From Arthrobacter sp. TMP15 (GTDB lineage: Bacteria > Actinomycetota > Actinomycetes > Actinomycetales > Micrococcaceae): a stretch of 64,000 nucleotides of DNA. Within the stretch, counting starts at the first letter, position 1. Each line of letters begins with the position of its first letter. Made by a program: the position numbers and the translations under genes. Below are positions 35,580 to 45,803 of this stretch, piece by piece. Below the pieces are notes generated by a model. The model saw only the letters and a program-made list of their open reading frames with translations, was not told the origin of the DNA and did not search any database. The DNA lies in assembly GCF_039529835.1 (NCBI RefSeq), contig NZ_CP154262.1:2046001-2110000 (forward strand), given 5' to 3'.

Positions 35580-35999
35580 TTAGTTTTCGATTACCGGTTC
35601 TTCAGCGTCTGCCTGAGCGTGCTTGGCGGATGGATCCGACTCAGCAAGCTGTAAGTCAATGACGGGGCAGTCCCCGTAAAGACGTTCCAGAGCGTAGAAA
35701 ACACGATCTTCTTCATGCTGGACATGCACCACGATGTCCGCGTAGTCAAGCAGCACCCACCGGCCACCTGAACGGCCTTCACGGCGCACAGGGCGCAAGT
35801 TAAACTTGTGCAGTTCATCTTCAATGCCATCAACAATGGCATTGACTTGGCGTTCGGTAGCCGCCGAGGCAATGAAGAAAATATCCGTGATTGCCAAGCG
35901 CTCACTGACGTCGATGGCTGTCACATTGAGGGCCAATTTATCCGAAGCCGCACGCGCCGCTGCGCGTACTAGTTCGATTGACTGTTCTGTTGCGGTCAC
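35580..35999 (-). CDS. rsfS: Ribosome silencing factor RsfS
   Basis: A 139-residue Iojap/RsfS protein. Landmarks are KLALNVTAIDVSERLAITD, FFIASAATERQVNAIVDGIED (landmarks DIFFIASA, QVNAIVD), SGGRWVLLDYADIVVHVQ and EDRVFYALERLYGD. It binds L14 on the 50S subunit and blocks subunit joining under starvation. The GTG start has AAAGGAAA upstream; a longer reading lies within the upstream gene. It sits between the low-complexity membrane protein and the phosphatase gene. Confidence 0.95.
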   Translation of the reverse strand: MTATEQSIELVRAAARAASDKLALNVTAIDVSERLAITDIFFIASAATERQVNAIVDGIEDELHKFNLRPVRREGRSGGRWVLLDYADIVVHVQHEEDRVFYALERLYGDCPVIDLQLAESDPSAKHAQADAEEPVIEN

Positions 36000-36025
36000 T
36001 ACTGTTTCCTTTGATTGGTGAAAAT

Positions 36026-37765
36026 TTAGCGTACTAGTGCTGTGATAAACATGACGGCGCCGGCAACAAGTGCCGCGCCTCCAACGATAATGCTGCCCCA
36101 CTGGATCAGCAGATTGCGTTTAGTCCTGCCCAATCCCGCCGTAATAGCATCCAGCGGCTCAAGACCATGGGCATAATCTGCTGGCATGGGCGGCATTTGC
36201 GACCGCATGATCTGCGCCTGTCCGGCGTCGGGGCGCACGGTTGCTTGCCCACCTGTCGCCATCTCTTGTGCCCGCTTAAGTGTATTGCTGTGACCACCTG
36301 TCACCGAACGGTTGTCCGGCTGTGAGTGATCCGCCGGGCGCGCAGCCAGTGCGGCATCGAAACGCTCAGCACTGAGGTGGGTAGCCTCTGACCGGACTTC
36401 TTCGGAGCGGGCATGTGCACCTGACTGACCGCTCTGTGCTTCCGCACGCAGTACAGGCGCTTTTTTCGAAGGTGTTTTAGCAACATTTTGATGCGGCGTT
36501 GACCGGGTGACGATCGGGACATGGGTGGTGGTTGGGGGCCGTAGGACGGGACGGTCGGTACCGGCCACTTCGATGAACTCCAGGGGGGTAACCATGGCCA
36601 GGTTATCGGTTGCCGTTGGATCAGCAGCCAATTTGCGGTTTTTAGCGCTCTCTTGGGCTAATCGCTCGCGTGCGGATGCGCGCTGGCTAAGAATCGCGGA
36701 GCGTTCCGCTTCTGCGCGTTCAGCAGCCATGATCCGCAGTTCTTCTGTGCTTGGCGCAACCACAGCAGGACCATCCTCGGGCGGACCCGCTGAGACAGGA
36801 TAATAGTTCCCGCCAGGCACCAGCCCGGGCAACGGCGGGTACTTCCAGGACTGCGCATCGGCAGCGGTATCTGGCTCACCGGCCGCTGGTAGCTCGGTTC
36901 CTGCAGGATTACCTTCACGCTGCTGTACATCCGGCTGTTCAACCGCGGGAGTACTCGCGGAGTTTGCCCGGGTTCTGGGCCAATCCCCCGGCACGGGAGA
37001 TTCCGGCACGGGAGATTCTGGCACGGGAGATTCCGGCACGGCAGATTCTGGCACACCTGATGGAGTTTTAGTTTTGGCCGCGGGTAGTTGATCTAGTGAC
37101 GATGGGTGGCGGTTGCGCTGCTGATTCGACGCCGTGGACACTGCAGCGCGTCGGCCGGCTTGGGGTCGGCCAGCAGTTGGCGATACCGTTTTTGGCGCTT
37201 TAACAGGCGGTGCCGGGGCAACAACCTCGGGCTCAGCGGCAGTCTCCTGAGCTACGTCTTCTGGCTCCGATTCTAGCGCTGTTTCTGGCGCTGTCTCTGG
37301 CGCTGTTTCCGATTCCGTTTCCGATTCCGGCTCCGGCTGCGTAAACGGTTCAACTTGTGGTGACTGCTTCGTCACAGGGGAGCCAGCATCGGCGCTGGGG
37401 GCTGCAGTTGCGGACACAACCGGGTTGATTGCTGTGATGGGTGCCCGTTCGGCGTCGAGCTGGGCTTGGCGCAGTGCCCGCCTGGAAGGTAGCGGATTCA
37501 GACCGGGCGGATCAACGAGTTCCTTGTAGGCACGCAGCGCAGCCCTGTCACGGGCCCTGGTCTGGGATTGCCGCTCACCGCGGGGAGGCGCCGATTCGCC
37601 GCTGGAGGCACTCGCAGGAGCGCCCGGATCGCTCGGACTAGCACTAGCACTTTTTTTGGGCGCAGGGCGGGGCGGCACCGCAGGGATGCCAACGGTGTTC
37701 GCTGCTTGTGCCGATTCTTCCCGCAATTGTCTGCGGCTGCGAATCGGCTCCTTTTCCTTACTCAT
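36026..37765 (-). CDS. Low-complexity protein with C-terminal transmembrane anchor
   Basis: A 579-residue protein, mostly disordered and rich in Pro, Ala, Glu and Ser. It begins MSKEKEPIRSRRQLREES, holds short repeats (PETAPET and ESETESE near 150-170, four VPESP-like units near 240-260), and a helical charged part (MAAERAEAERSAIL). One span near the end (WGSIIVGGAALVAGAVMFITA) would place most of the protein on the cytoplasmic side. No family is recognised. It starts 7 bp after nadD and precedes rsfS, so it is part of the nadD-rsfS transcript. Confidence 0.8.
   Translation of the reverse strand: MSKEKEPIRSRRQLREESAQAANTVGIPAVPPRPAPKKSASASPSDPGAPASASSGESAPPRGERQSQTRARDRAALRAYKELVDPPGLNPLPSRRALRQAQLDAERAPITAINPVVSATAAPSADAGSPVTKQSPQVEPFTQPEPESETESETAPETAPETALESEPEDVAQETAAEPEVVAPAPPVKAPKTVSPTAGRPQAGRRAAVSTASNQQRNRHPSSLDQLPAAKTKTPSGVPESAVPESPVPESPVPESPVPGDWPRTRANSASTPAVEQPDVQQREGNPAGTELPAAGEPDTAADAQSWKYPPLPGLVPGGNYYPVSAGPPEDGPAVVAPSTEELRIMAAERAEAERSAILSQRASARERLAQESAKNRKLAADPTATDNLAMVTPLEFIEVAGTDRPVLRPPTTTHVPIVTRSTPHQNVAKTPSKKAPVLRAEAQSGQSGAHARSEEVRSEATHLSAERFDAALAARPADHSQPDNRSVTGGHSNTLKRAQEMATGGQATVRPDAGQAQIMRSQMPPMPADYAHGLEPLDAITAGLGRTKRNLLIQWGSIIVGGAALVAGAVMFITALVR
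36990..37049. repeat. Four tandem 15-bp units inside the low-complexity gene
   Basis: GGCACGGGAGATTCC-like units begin at 36990, 37005, 37020 and 37035 with 1-2 changes, encoding repeated VPESP on the minus strand. A partial fifth unit follows. Such in-frame repeats can vary in number. Confidence 0.9.
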
Positions 37766-37772
37766 TGAATAC

Positions 37773-38426
37773 TCATTCGGTTCTCGAGGCTACCGGCACT
37801 AAACCTGCGCTGGCAGACGCGCCGGGTTGTACGTATAGGCCGTACTTGGCAATGTATTGCACCACGCCGTCCGGCACCAGGTACCAAACAGGGTTCTGCT
37901 CTGCCACACGCTTGCGACAATCAGTGGAGGAAATCGCCATGGCGGGGACCTCCAACAAACTTACATTCTTCCTGCCCCTGCTATCCAGCACATGCCCGGG
38001 CCGGGTGACTCCCACAAAATGGGCCAGATCCCACAGTTCGTCGCTGTCTTTCCACGACATGATCTTAGCCATCGCATCGGCTCCTGTGATGAAGAACAGA
38101 TCCGCATCCGGGCGCAGCCTGCGCAAATCCCGCAAAGTATCAATGGTAAACGTGGGCCCTGGCCTGTCAATATCAACCCGGCTGACAGTGAACTGTGGGT
38201 TCGCCGCAGTAGCAATAACAGTCATCAAATAGCGATGTTCAGCCGCACTGACTTCACTCTTGACTTTCTGCCAGGGCTGGCCGGTGGGCACAAAAATGAC
38301 TTCATCAAGTTTAAAAACGCTCGCAACCTCGCTGGCTGCGACAAGGTGACCATGGTGGATCGGATCAAAAGTGCCGCCCATGACTCCGATTCGGAGACGG
38401 TTCCGGGTGCCTTCATGCAAAGGCAC
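37773..38426 (-). CDS. nadD: Nicotinate-nucleotide adenylyltransferase
   Basis: A 217-residue nucleotidyltransferase from a GTG start with GAGGAAA upstream. The nucleotide loop [15 protein letters not shown] begins near residue 13 and [12 protein letters not shown] near the C-terminus matches the ISSTxxR signature; [11 protein letters not shown] and WKDSDELW are also typical. It adenylates nicotinate mononucleotide in NAD synthesis. Upstream frame extension into the small membrane gene is rejected. The order small membrane gene-nadD-repeat protein-rsfS-phosphatase suggests one transcript. Confidence 0.96.
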   Translation of the reverse strand: MPLHEGTRNRLRIGVMGGTFDPIHHGHLVAASEVASVFKLDEVIFVPTGQPWQKVKSEVSAAEHRYLMTVIATAANPQFTVSRVDIDRPGPTFTIDTLRDLRRLRPDADLFFITGADAMAKIMSWKDSDELWDLAHFVGVTRPGHVLDSRGRKNVSLLEVPAMAISSTDCRKRVAEQNPVWYLVPDGVVQYIAKYGLYVQPGASASAGLVPVASRTE

Positions 38427-38439
38427 CCGAAGTGTTTCC

Positions 38440-38685
38440 TCAGTGATTGGATGACGCCGAATCGTCGTCGTGCATGTGCTTATTGGTGTGCTGACGGTGC
38501 GGGTCCTCAGATGCCTGGACAGCTTCATGGCGGTTGCCCAGGTTCATGAAAGAGACGGTGACAAGCATCAGTGTCAACAACACCGCAAGCATGACACCAC
38601 CAATCACAAGCGGCGGTGCAATCAGCGGTGCAAGCTCATGTTCTTCTGCGGCAGCTAGTACGACGCCGGCAAGCTGGGTCAGCAT
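38440..38685 (-). CDS. Small membrane protein upstream of nadD
   Basis: An 81-residue protein with an N-terminal hydrophobic start ([17 protein letters not shown]), one strong span ([21 protein letters not shown]) and a His/Asp-rich tail ([17 protein letters not shown]). The stop is 13 bp before the nadD GTG. No function is recognised; the histidine-rich tail could bind metal, though that is only a composition remark. Confidence 0.8.
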   Translation of the reverse strand: MLTQLAGVVLAAAEEHELAPLIAPPLVIGGVMLAVLLTLMLVTVSFMNLGNRHEAVQASEDPHRQHTNKHMHDDDSASSNH

Positions 38686-38832
38686 TATTTCTCCCCTTGG
38701 GTGCGTGGCCAGCGCGGCAGTGTTGCCTGCGCCAGACAAGTTGTTCCTTGAATTCCCTCTAATAGTACGTGGTATCTGCGTACACCGGCACATCGACCCG
38801 CAGTTAAGCTGCCACCCGGGACGGTACGGGTA

Positions 38833-40113
38833 TCAGCTACGTACTTGGCCTTCACCTTGGACAATCCACTTTGTTGTTGTCAGCTCGGTGAGCCCCATGG
38901 GACCACGTGCATGTAGCTTTTGCGTTGAGATGCCCACTTCGGCACCCAGCCCCAGCTCGCCTCCGTCGGTAAAACGCGTGCTTGCATTGACAATTACTGC
39001 TGCAGAATCGATTTCAGCAATAAATTTCTCTGCGTTGGCTAGGTCGTTGGTCACAATCGCTTCGGTGTGACCCGTTGTCCACGTACGGATATGTTTGATG
39101 GCTTCGGGCAAGGAATCAACCATCTTCACGGCAAGATCCAGGTCCATGTACTCGGTAGCCCAATCTTCATCGGTAGCCAAGGTCGCCGTGACTCCTGCGG
39201 GAAGCATTGCCTGGATACGCTCGTCTACATGTAGGCGCACCCCCGCCTTGCTCAGTGCGCTCAGCACTGCGGGGATCACAGTAGCTTCCCTGTGCACAAT
39301 CAGCGTCTCAACCGTGTTGCATACGCTGGGGCGATGAGTCTTGGAGTTCAAAACGATCTCCACGCTCATCTCTTCTTTGGCGCTACTGTCAATGAAGATG
39401 TGAACATTTCCTTCACCCGTTTCAATAACGGGAACGGAGGAGTTCGCAACAACAGTCTGGATGAGTTCGCGGCCACCACGAGGGATGAGCACATCAACGG
39501 CACCGCGTGCCTTCATGATGAGATTGGCGCCTTCGCGTCCAAACTGGTCAACCGACTGCACTGCGTCGGCAGGTAGGCCAACGCCATCGAGTGCTTCACG
39601 CAAAATTGCCAACAGTGCCTTGTTGGTGTTGGCAGCTGCCGTGCCACCGCGCAAGATGACGGCGTTGCCGCTCTTCAGCGCCAATCCAGCGATGTCAACC
39701 GTGACGTTGGGCCTGGCTTCGTAGATAGCTGCCACAACCCCCATGGGAACGTTGATCTGGCGCATCCGCAGACCGTTGGGCAGTGTTTGTCCGCGTACAA
39801 CGTTCCCGACGGGATCGGGCAGGGTGGCTAAGTTCTCAAGAGCATCAGCCAATCCCTGAACTCGCGCTTTTGTCAGTGTCAACCTGTCAAGCATGGGCAC
39901 TGAGGTGCCGTTTTCTTTCCCGTTCGCCACGTCCTTGGCGTTAGCGCTGAGGATGGTTTCCTGGTTTTCCAACAGCGCCTTGGCAATGGCCCGCAGACCC
40001 TTGTCTTTCCAGGCCCTGTTGACTCCGGCCATACGACGGGCAGCCCTGCGGGCACGGTCGGTGATGGCCTGGACTTCAGCGGAAATGTTTTCTTTAACAA
40101 TCGGTTCAGTCAT
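38833..40113 (-). CDS. proA: Gamma-glutamyl phosphate reductase
   Basis: A 426-residue ALDH-superfamily enzyme. Landmarks: LPNGLRMRQINVPMGVVAAIYEARPNVTVDIA (PMGVVAAIYEARPN), VILRGGTAA, LIPRGGRELI and the catalytic cysteine in HRPSVCNTVETL; ends with GPMGLTELTTTKW. It makes glutamate semialdehyde, the second step of proline synthesis. proB lies 61 bp upstream on the same strand, so the two genes of the pathway are together. Confidence 0.97.
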   Translation of the reverse strand: MTEPIVKENISAEVQAITDRARRAARRMAGVNRAWKDKGLRAIAKALLENQETILSANAKDVANGKENGTSVPMLDRLTLTKARVQGLADALENLATLPDPVGNVVRGQTLPNGLRMRQINVPMGVVAAIYEARPNVTVDIAGLALKSGNAVILRGGTAAANTNKALLAILREALDGVGLPADAVQSVDQFGREGANLIMKARGAVDVLIPRGGRELIQTVVANSSVPVIETGEGNVHIFIDSSAKEEMSVEIVLNSKTHRPSVCNTVETLIVHREATVIPAVLSALSKAGVRLHVDERIQAMLPAGVTATLATDEDWATEYMDLDLAVKMVDSLPEAIKHIRTWTTGHTEAIVTNDLANAEKFIAEIDSAAVIVNASTRFTDGGELGLGAEVGISTQKLHARGPMGLTELTTTKWIVQGEGQVRS

Positions 40114-40174
40114 CCATCAAGCCTACGGCACTCGGGTCGGTGCTGCTGTGGCACAGCTCTCCCTGCGCTAGAAG

Positions 40175-41341
40175 CTAAATGCTCAGGACCACCAGATCGT
40201 CCACATGGACCACTTCACGTTCAAACTGTTGGCCCAATTCTTTTGCCAGCGCTTTGGTGGAGTAGCCAAGCATCTGAGGTAGGTCCGAATTGCGGAAGTT
40301 AACTAGGCCGTGAGCAAAAACCTTACCGCTGGAATCACAGATCTCAACGGCGTCACCGGCCTCAAACATGCCAGAGACTGCGGTGATGCCGGCAGGGAGC
40401 ACCGATTTATGACGTTCACTGACTGCGCGCACGGCACCATCATCCAGGACCAGGCGCCCTCGAATGTCAGCTAAGTGGGCAAGCCAAAGCATACGCACTG
40501 AGCGTCGGTTGCCGTGGTCCCCAAACCATGTCCCCACGTCTTCACCGGCAAGGGCGGCACCAGCCTGCGCTGTGGACGTCACTAAGGCCGGGATACCGGT
40601 TTCTGCTGCAATCATGGCAGCCTGGACCTTAGTGGCCATTCCTCCGGTCCCCACGCCCGCTTCGCCGGCACTGCCAATAACAATTCCGTCAAGGTCATCG
40701 GGTGAGTCAATTTGGCTGATACGCGTTGCGCCCTTCGACGGTGGACCGTCATACAGGGAATCCACATCCGAAAGTAGCAGCAGGGCGTCTGCCTTGATCA
40801 GGTGCGCCACCAGGGCAGCGAGCCTGTCGTTGTCGCCGAAGCGAATCTCACGTGTAGCCACTGTGTCATTTTCGTTCACAATGGGGATGACGCCTAGGTT
40901 CAATAGGCGTTCAAGGGCGCGGTGGGCATTAACGTGTTGGCGCCGTTTGGCCAAATCCTCGGCCGTCAGGAGCACCTGAGAGGCAGTCACTCCATGTGAG
41001 GTGAAGGCCTCACTGTAGCGCGCCATCAACAATCCTTGACCAACGCTGGCAGCAGCCTGCTGGGTAGCTAGGTCTTTAGGCCGCCGTGACAGGCCCAAAG
41101 GCAACAGTCCGGCGGAGATAGCGCCGGAGGAAACCAAGATAATCTCTGTTCCCGCCAAATGCCGCTGCGAAAGCACGTCAACAAGCCCTTTGAGGGCTTC
41201 TTCCGAAATGCCGCCAGCGACTGAGGTCAAGGAGGATGATCCGACCTTCACCACGATTCGCGATGCGGTCGCCATGCTCTGTCGTTCCGGCAGTGAGAGT
41301 GCCTGATCATATTCCATAGTTGTTGTAGCTTCCGGGCTCAT
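40175..41341 (-). CDS. proB: Glutamate 5-kinase
   Basis: A 388-residue kinase with an amino-acid kinase domain ([13 protein letters not shown] near residue 27, [30 protein letters not shown] as landmarks NENDTV and [17 protein letters not shown]) and a C-terminal PUA domain ([22 protein letters not shown]). It phosphorylates glutamate in proline synthesis and is usually feedback-inhibited by proline. Its ATG overlaps the obgE stop as ATGA. The family core starts about 22 residues in, so a shorter start is possible. Confidence 0.96.
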   Translation of the reverse strand: MSPEATTTMEYDQALSLPERQSMATASRIVVKVGSSSLTSVAGGISEEALKGLVDVLSQRHLAGTEIILVSSGAISAGLLPLGLSRRPKDLATQQAAASVGQGLLMARYSEAFTSHGVTASQVLLTAEDLAKRRQHVNAHRALERLLNLGVIPIVNENDTVATREIRFGDNDRLAALVAHLIKADALLLLSDVDSLYDGPPSKGATRISQIDSPDDLDGIVIGSAGEAGVGTGGMATKVQAAMIAAETGIPALVTSTAQAGAALAGEDVGTWFGDHGNRRSVRMLWLAHLADIRGRLVLDDGAVRAVSERHKSVLPAGITAVSGMFEAGDAVEICDSSGKVFAHGLVNFRNSDLPQMLGYSTKALAKELGQQFEREVVHVDDLVVLSI

Positions 41342-42951
41342 AGATCCTTAGGGGTAGTGTTTTCTCCGCTTTCGTCAGCAGCCATGTCTGCCTTGATCTC
41401 GTGGCTTTTGGCTGTGTGACGGTCGGTTGATTCGGTCCAGATGCCAGCTTTACGCTCGGATTCCAGTTCCGCTCGTGCCGCAGCCTTGGCGTCTCGACGA
41501 TCCTGCTGCTCTTGGCGCTTCTGTTGACGTGTTGGGCGGTCGCCCAAGTCCAACAGGCGTAGATCGGTGCCGCGAGGTGCCGCCAAATGCTCGGCACCGC
41601 CCATCATGGTTGGCTCCCAATCAAAGACAATGCCGTCTTCGCCGCCAATGACAACCGTGTCTCCCGGTGTGGCACCAGCTTTAAACAAGCTTGTCTCCAC
41701 GCCGATCTTAGCCAACCTGTCTGCCAAGTAGCCAATGGCCTCTTCGTTTTGGAAGTCACATTGCTGCACCCAACGTTCAGGTTTGTCCCCGCGAACACGG
41801 AACAACGGCTCCAAATTCTTTTCTTCACGATGGATTGTAAACGAGGCTTCATTCACTGCTCGCGGGCGCAGAATGACCGGCGCAACCTTTGCAGGCTGGT
41901 CGATTACGCTCTGGCGGGCGGCACTGACGATCTCAGCCATAGCAAAGCCCAATTGTCGTAAGCCTTCGTGGCTGGTCGCTGAAACTTCAAAGACTCTGTA
42001 GCCACGCGATTCCAAATCACCGCGGACAAATCCTGCCATGTCCCGTCCATCGGGGGAATCTACCTTGTTCAAGGCAATGAGACGCGGGCGTGCATTCAAG
42101 GGGACAACGTCTCCGTCGGCGCCGGCGAAGCTCATATCCACTGAGTAGTTATCCAGCTCGCGCTCAATTATAGCCAAGTCACTGATGGGATCCCTATCAA
42201 CTTCCAGTGCGGCGCAGTCCAAAACGTGCACAATGGCCGCACACCGCTCAACGTGGCGCAGGAAGTTATGACCCAAGCCTTTGCCTTCACTGGCTCCTTC
42301 AATCAAGCCGGGCACGTCAGCCATGGTGAACCGGACGTCCCCTGCCTGCACAACACCCAAATTGGGGATCAAGGTGGTGAACGGGTAGTCGGCAATCTTT
42401 GGCCGCGCCGCGGACATGGCGGCGATCAAACTGGATTTCCCGGCTGAGGGGAACCCTACTAAGGCAATATCTGCAATCGATTTCAATTCAAGGACAACAT
42501 CGCGCTCGTCGCCTTCGATTCCCATCAGCGCAAAGCCGGGAGCTTTGCGCTTCTGCGAGGAAAGGGCCGCGTTGCCCAGGCCACCTTGGCCACCCTGGGC
42601 AGCAATGTATTCGGTGCCAATCCCGACAAGGTCGGCAAGCACGTTGCCTTCCTTATCTTTAACGACTGTGCCGTCGGGTACATCAAGGACCAGCGACTCG
42701 CCAATTTTTCCATCGCGCCAGTCCCCCATACCGGGCTGTCCGTTACCAGCGTGGCGGTGCGGGGCGTGGTGGAAATCCAACAGGGTGGTGGTTTGATCGC
42801 TCACACGGATGGTGACAGAACCGCCGTCGCCTCCTTTACCGCCGTCGGGCCCGCCCAAAGGCTTAAACTTTTCCCGGTGAACCGACACGCAGCCATGGCC
42901 GCCAGTCCCGCCGGATACATGCAGAACAACCCGGTCAACAAAGCTGGCCAC
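41338..42951 (-). CDS. obgE: GTPase Obg/CgtA
   Basis: A 537-residue GTPase with three domains: the glycine-rich Obg fold ([24 protein letters not shown]), the G domain with P-loop GFPSAGKSS, switch [11 protein letters not shown] and base motif NKVD, and the C-terminal OCT domain, plus a charged tail usual in actinobacteria. It acts in 50S assembly and stress control. The start is GTG with AAGGAG upstream. It follows rplU-rpmA and overlaps proB by 4 bp. Confidence 0.97.
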   Translation of the reverse strand: MASFVDRVVLHVSGGTGGHGCVSVHREKFKPLGGPDGGKGGDGGSVTIRVSDQTTTLLDFHHAPHRHAGNGQPGMGDWRDGKIGESLVLDVPDGTVVKDKEGNVLADLVGIGTEYIAAQGGQGGLGNAALSSQKRKAPGFALMGIEGDERDVVLELKSIADIALVGFPSAGKSSLIAAMSAARPKIADYPFTTLIPNLGVVQAGDVRFTMADVPGLIEGASEGKGLGHNFLRHVERCAAIVHVLDCAALEVDRDPISDLAIIERELDNYSVDMSFAGADGDVVPLNARPRLIALNKVDSPDGRDMAGFVRGDLESRGYRVFEVSATSHEGLRQLGFAMAEIVSAARQSVIDQPAKVAPVILRPRAVNEASFTIHREEKNLEPLFRVRGDKPERWVQQCDFQNEEAIGYLADRLAKIGVETSLFKAGATPGDTVVIGGEDGIVFDWEPTMMGGAEHLAAPRGTDLRLLDLGDRPTRQQKRQEQQDRRDAKAAARAELESERKAGIWTESTDRHTAKSHEIKADMAADESGENTTPKDL

Positions 42952-43096
42952 TAAAATCTCCTTGAATAGATCTTGCTATTGCGCACTCATTCTAGTCCTG
43001 TAATGGGCTAGGGCCTGATGCCGGCCGGTGGGTATTACTGTGTTAAAAGCCAGTGGAGCGAGCCATGCGGCCCGCTCCACTGGAAAAGCTTTGGTA

Positions 43097-43354
43097 TTAG
43101 AGTGCAGCAGCGACGATGTTTACGACGCGGCGTCCGCGACGCTGACCGAACTCGACTGCGCCTGCATCCAATGCAAACAATGTGTCATCCTTGCCACGAC
43201 CAACACCCTCACCGGGGTGGAAGTGTGTGCCGCGCTGGCGAACAATAATTTCGCCTGCCTTGACAACTTGACCGCCGAAGCGCTTTACGCCGAGGTACTG
43301 GGCGTTTGAATCACGACCGTTGCGAGTGGAACTCGCACCCTTTTTATGTGCCAT
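43097..43354 (-). CDS. rpmA: 50S ribosomal protein L27
   Basis: An 85-residue L27 starting [16 protein letters not shown] with [19 protein letters not shown] following. The protein reaches the peptidyl-transferase site. It lies 59 bp after rplU on the same strand in the classic rplU-rpmA-obgE order. Confidence 0.98.
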   Translation of the reverse strand: MAHKKGASSTRNGRDSNAQYLGVKRFGGQVVKAGEIIVRQRGTHFHPGEGVGRGKDDTLFALDAGAVEFGQRRGRRVVNIVAAAL

Positions 43355-43413
43355 TTGAAAATGCCTGCCTTTTGACTAAAAGATTCTAAGTGGATCGAAC
43401 TTCAAAACGCTTA

Positions 43414-43722
43414 TTAAGCGATTGAGGTGATCTTGACCTTGGACAGTTCCTGACGGTGGCCCTGACGCTTCTTGTAACCGGTCTTGTTTTTGAACTTCTG
43501 AATGACGATCTTCGGCCCGCGAAGATCCTCCAACTTCTCAGCCGTAACCTTTACACTAGCCAGGTCCTTCGCGGCTGTGGTGATTTTCTCACCATCAACC
43601 AAGAGCAAAGCGGGCAGCTCAAGTGTGCTGCCAACTCCACCGGGGACGCGGTTCATGGTCACGTGGTCTCCAACGGAAACCTTTTCTTGACGGCCGCCTG
43701 CGCGGACAATCGCGTACACCAC
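43414..43722 (-). CDS. rplU: 50S ribosomal protein L21
   Basis: About 102 residues from GTG at 43722, giving [19 protein letters not shown], the usual family start; a GTG at 43734 would add four residues. [20 protein letters not shown] is the conserved RNA-binding end. First gene of the rplU-rpmA-obgE transcript, preceded by about 400 bp of noncoding sequence. Confidence 0.97.
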   Translation of the reverse strand: MVYAIVRAGGRQEKVSVGDHVTMNRVPGGVGSTLELPALLLVDGEKITTAAKDLASVKVTAEKLEDLRGPKIVIQKFKNKTGYKKRQGHRQELSKVKITSIA

Positions 43723-43734
43723 TGGGGAACTCAC

Positions 43735-44142
43735 TTCTCTCGACGTTTATTACAAATTTTTATGCCGGCAGGGATCGTATTTGATCGCTGCCAACCGCAT
43801 GCGCCGCAGTTCTAGAAAAGAACAAACGCGGGGTGCATACTATGTGCCTCAACGCCGTGGACCTCAATGGAGTTCTGCCATGGAGTGGTTGCCCTAGGTG
43901 TTGGCGTAAGCACCGAAGATCAAGAATACGCTAATTCTGGCTCCGGGAGCAAATGAGACTGGTTTCGAGCTTCCGAAGCGCGTCTGCCAAAACATTGTTT
44001 TGACTGACAATTTCCGGGGTTCCTGAAACCGTACTCACCAACTTTAGCGTGGTTGCCACCGTTTTTCTTCATTTAGGACCGTGACGCGCCGTTTTCTTAG
44101 GCAATCACCAGTGGCGTTGATCACCTTTGCAGACAAGTGTGC
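43735..44142 (-). promoter_or_regulatory. rplU upstream region: candidate promoter and structured leader
   Basis: Reading on the minus strand, TTGCTC (43947-43952) and TATTCT (43923-43928) are separated by 18 bp and form a plausible sigma-70-type promoter. This would give a leader of about 190 nt before rplU, containing several short complementary segments (for example GGTG with CACC, and CTCCATGG near CCATTGAG). Such a leader could mediate ribosomal protein autoregulation, but no known L21 leader is recognised. No coding gene is seen in the interval. Confidence 0.45.
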
Positions 44143-45681
44143 CTAGATCTCGCTTGGAACGTGTTGATGCGGTGCCGCAAAAAAATCCACCTCGTACTGT
44201 ACAGAATGCGCAAAGGCGGCCCGCATACGTTCTCTTTCCAGGGCCGATCCCCTGCGCGCGGCCGTATCCATGATGCTCACGGCTGTGGCCGCTGCCTGAG
44301 CAAAGTCGTCGTCGGCGTATGTCGCCAGCCACGTGCCATAGGGATGTTCGCCCGAAAAGGATAGGTAATCGGCATGCAGCACACGCCCCACTTCTGCGTA
44401 CAGCCAGTAACACGGAAGAACTGCGGCAACCACTTCCGCATAGCTGCCGGAGAATCCAACACCTTGCAAATGGTCCACGTAGTGCTTTGTCACCGGGCCC
44501 TGTTGCGGATTTGCGGGCTGCCCATTGAGCCAGTTGCGGTGCAGCTGCAATTCAACTTCAAGACAATTCTGTGCCCCTGCCGCCCAGAACTTCTGCTCCA
44601 TTTCGGTTGGGGCCAAGGAACTGGCACGGGCAAGGACACGCGAGTATGCGCTCAGGTACAGCGCATCCTGAACCAGGTAATAGGCAAAGTGGTTGCGTTG
44701 TAACGTACCGGCGGCTAATTCCTTAATGAACTCAAGAGCGAAAATTGCTTGTCGTTGGGGTTCGATGTGCGCCCACAATGCTGCACTGAATTGCCCGGCT
44801 CCAGGCGCTGCGTTCTCCCACAGTGCGTGCAGGTGGTTGACGGGGCCTGCACCGGAGCCAACCTCTAGCACCTCGGATGTCTCAAGGGCCCTACCCAGCC
44901 ACTCCTTGGCTTGCTGGACGCTGGCAATCCAATCACCAGTTTGAGCCTGCAAAGTAGCCACTGCCGCCGACAATGAGCACCCGGTTCCGTGAGTATTCAC
45001 GGTATCTATCCGAGCGCCAATGAACTCATTGACCACACCGTCAGGGTGAACCAGTGCGTCGGGGCACAGCTCCCCCGCCAAGTGCCCGCCCTTCACGAGC
45101 ACCAAGACCTCATGAGTCGCGGCCAGCTCCTTACCCTGCTGAACGGCGGCCTGCCAGCTTGCAGCTTCCGGTTGGTCAAGGAGAACCCCTAGCTCTGGGA
45201 GATTCGGAGTCACTAGGTGCGAACTTTTAATGAGTTCCAGTAAAGCTTCACGGGCGGCCGGGGCCACAAGCATGTCTCCGCTAGTAGCCACCATGACCGG
45301 GTCCAGTACAACCACGGCGGGCCGGGTCCGCGCCAGCCACTCTCTCACCGCGTTGATGACTTCTTCAGTGCCAAGCATGCCGATCTTCACGGCATCTATG
45401 GTGACGTCGGAAGCTACAGCGTCCAGTTGGGCTGTGAGGAAAGTTGCCGGTGGAGTATGGATGTCTTGTACTCCCCGCGTATTCTGCGCAGTTAATGCCG
45501 TAATGGCAGTCATTGCATATCCACCGTGGGCTGAAATAGATTTAATGTCAGCCTGGATACCGGCACCGCCCGATGAATCAGAACCTGCAACACTCAGGAT
45601 CCGGGGGTGCTTCACAGTTGCGGGCACGGTGGTGCGTTGCCCAGTTTCAGAAGTGGAAGAAACTGTTGCGTAGGTACTCAA
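44143..45681 (-). CDS. ThiD-TenA fusion: HMP-phosphate kinase with thiaminase II-like domain
   Basis: A 512-residue two-domain enzyme of thiamine synthesis. Residues ~27-270 form ThiD (VAGSDSSGGAGIQAD, KIGMLGTEE, LDPVMVATSG, NTHGTGCSLSAAVA), which phosphorylates hydroxymethylpyrimidine phosphate. Residues ~290-505 form TenA (HFAYYLVQDALYL, VLPCYWLYAEVG), which salvages pyrimidine from degraded thiamine. The TTG start lies 7 bp after AAGGGA, which is part of the TPP riboswitch. The fusion gives two adjoining pyrimidine steps in one chain. Confidence 0.94.
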   Translation of the reverse strand: MSTYATVSSTSETGQRTTVPATVKHPRILSVAGSDSSGGAGIQADIKSISAHGGYAMTAITALTAQNTRGVQDIHTPPATFLTAQLDAVASDVTIDAVKIGMLGTEEVINAVREWLARTRPAVVVLDPVMVATSGDMLVAPAAREALLELIKSSHLVTPNLPELGVLLDQPEAASWQAAVQQGKELAATHEVLVLVKGGHLAGELCPDALVHPDGVVNEFIGARIDTVNTHGTGCSLSAAVATLQAQTGDWIASVQQAKEWLGRALETSEVLEVGSGAGPVNHLHALWENAAPGAGQFSAALWAHIEPQRQAIFALEFIKELAAGTLQRNHFAYYLVQDALYLSAYSRVLARASSLAPTEMEQKFWAAGAQNCLEVELQLHRNWLNGQPANPQQGPVTKHYVDHLQGVGFSGSYAEVVAAVLPCYWLYAEVGRVLHADYLSFSGEHPYGTWLATYADDDFAQAAATAVSIMDTAARRGSALERERMRAAFAHSVQYEVDFFAAPHQHVPSEI

Positions 45682-45684
45682 TGG

Positions 45685-45764
45685 GACATCCCTTCGCCGG
45701 TTCTAACCGGGCAGGTTCAACGGGTATTCTCTCAGCCAGCCCTGATGGCATGGCACCCCGTGTC
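45685..45764 (-). promoter_or_regulatory. TPP riboswitch controlling thiD-tenA
   Basis: On the minus strand the THI-element pieces appear in order: GACACGGGGTGCC, GGCTGAGAGAATACCC, GTTGAACCTG, GGTTAGAACCGGCGAAGGGA and TGTCCC. CTGAGA and ACCC are the pyrimidine-binding core. The 3' strand contains AAGGGA (45689-45694), the only ribosome site for the TTG start, so TPP binding should hide it and block translation. Confidence 0.96.
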
Positions 45765-45803
45765 GATCTCCACCCTAGCCCCAGCCGTGACGCTTAAAGA
45801 AAA

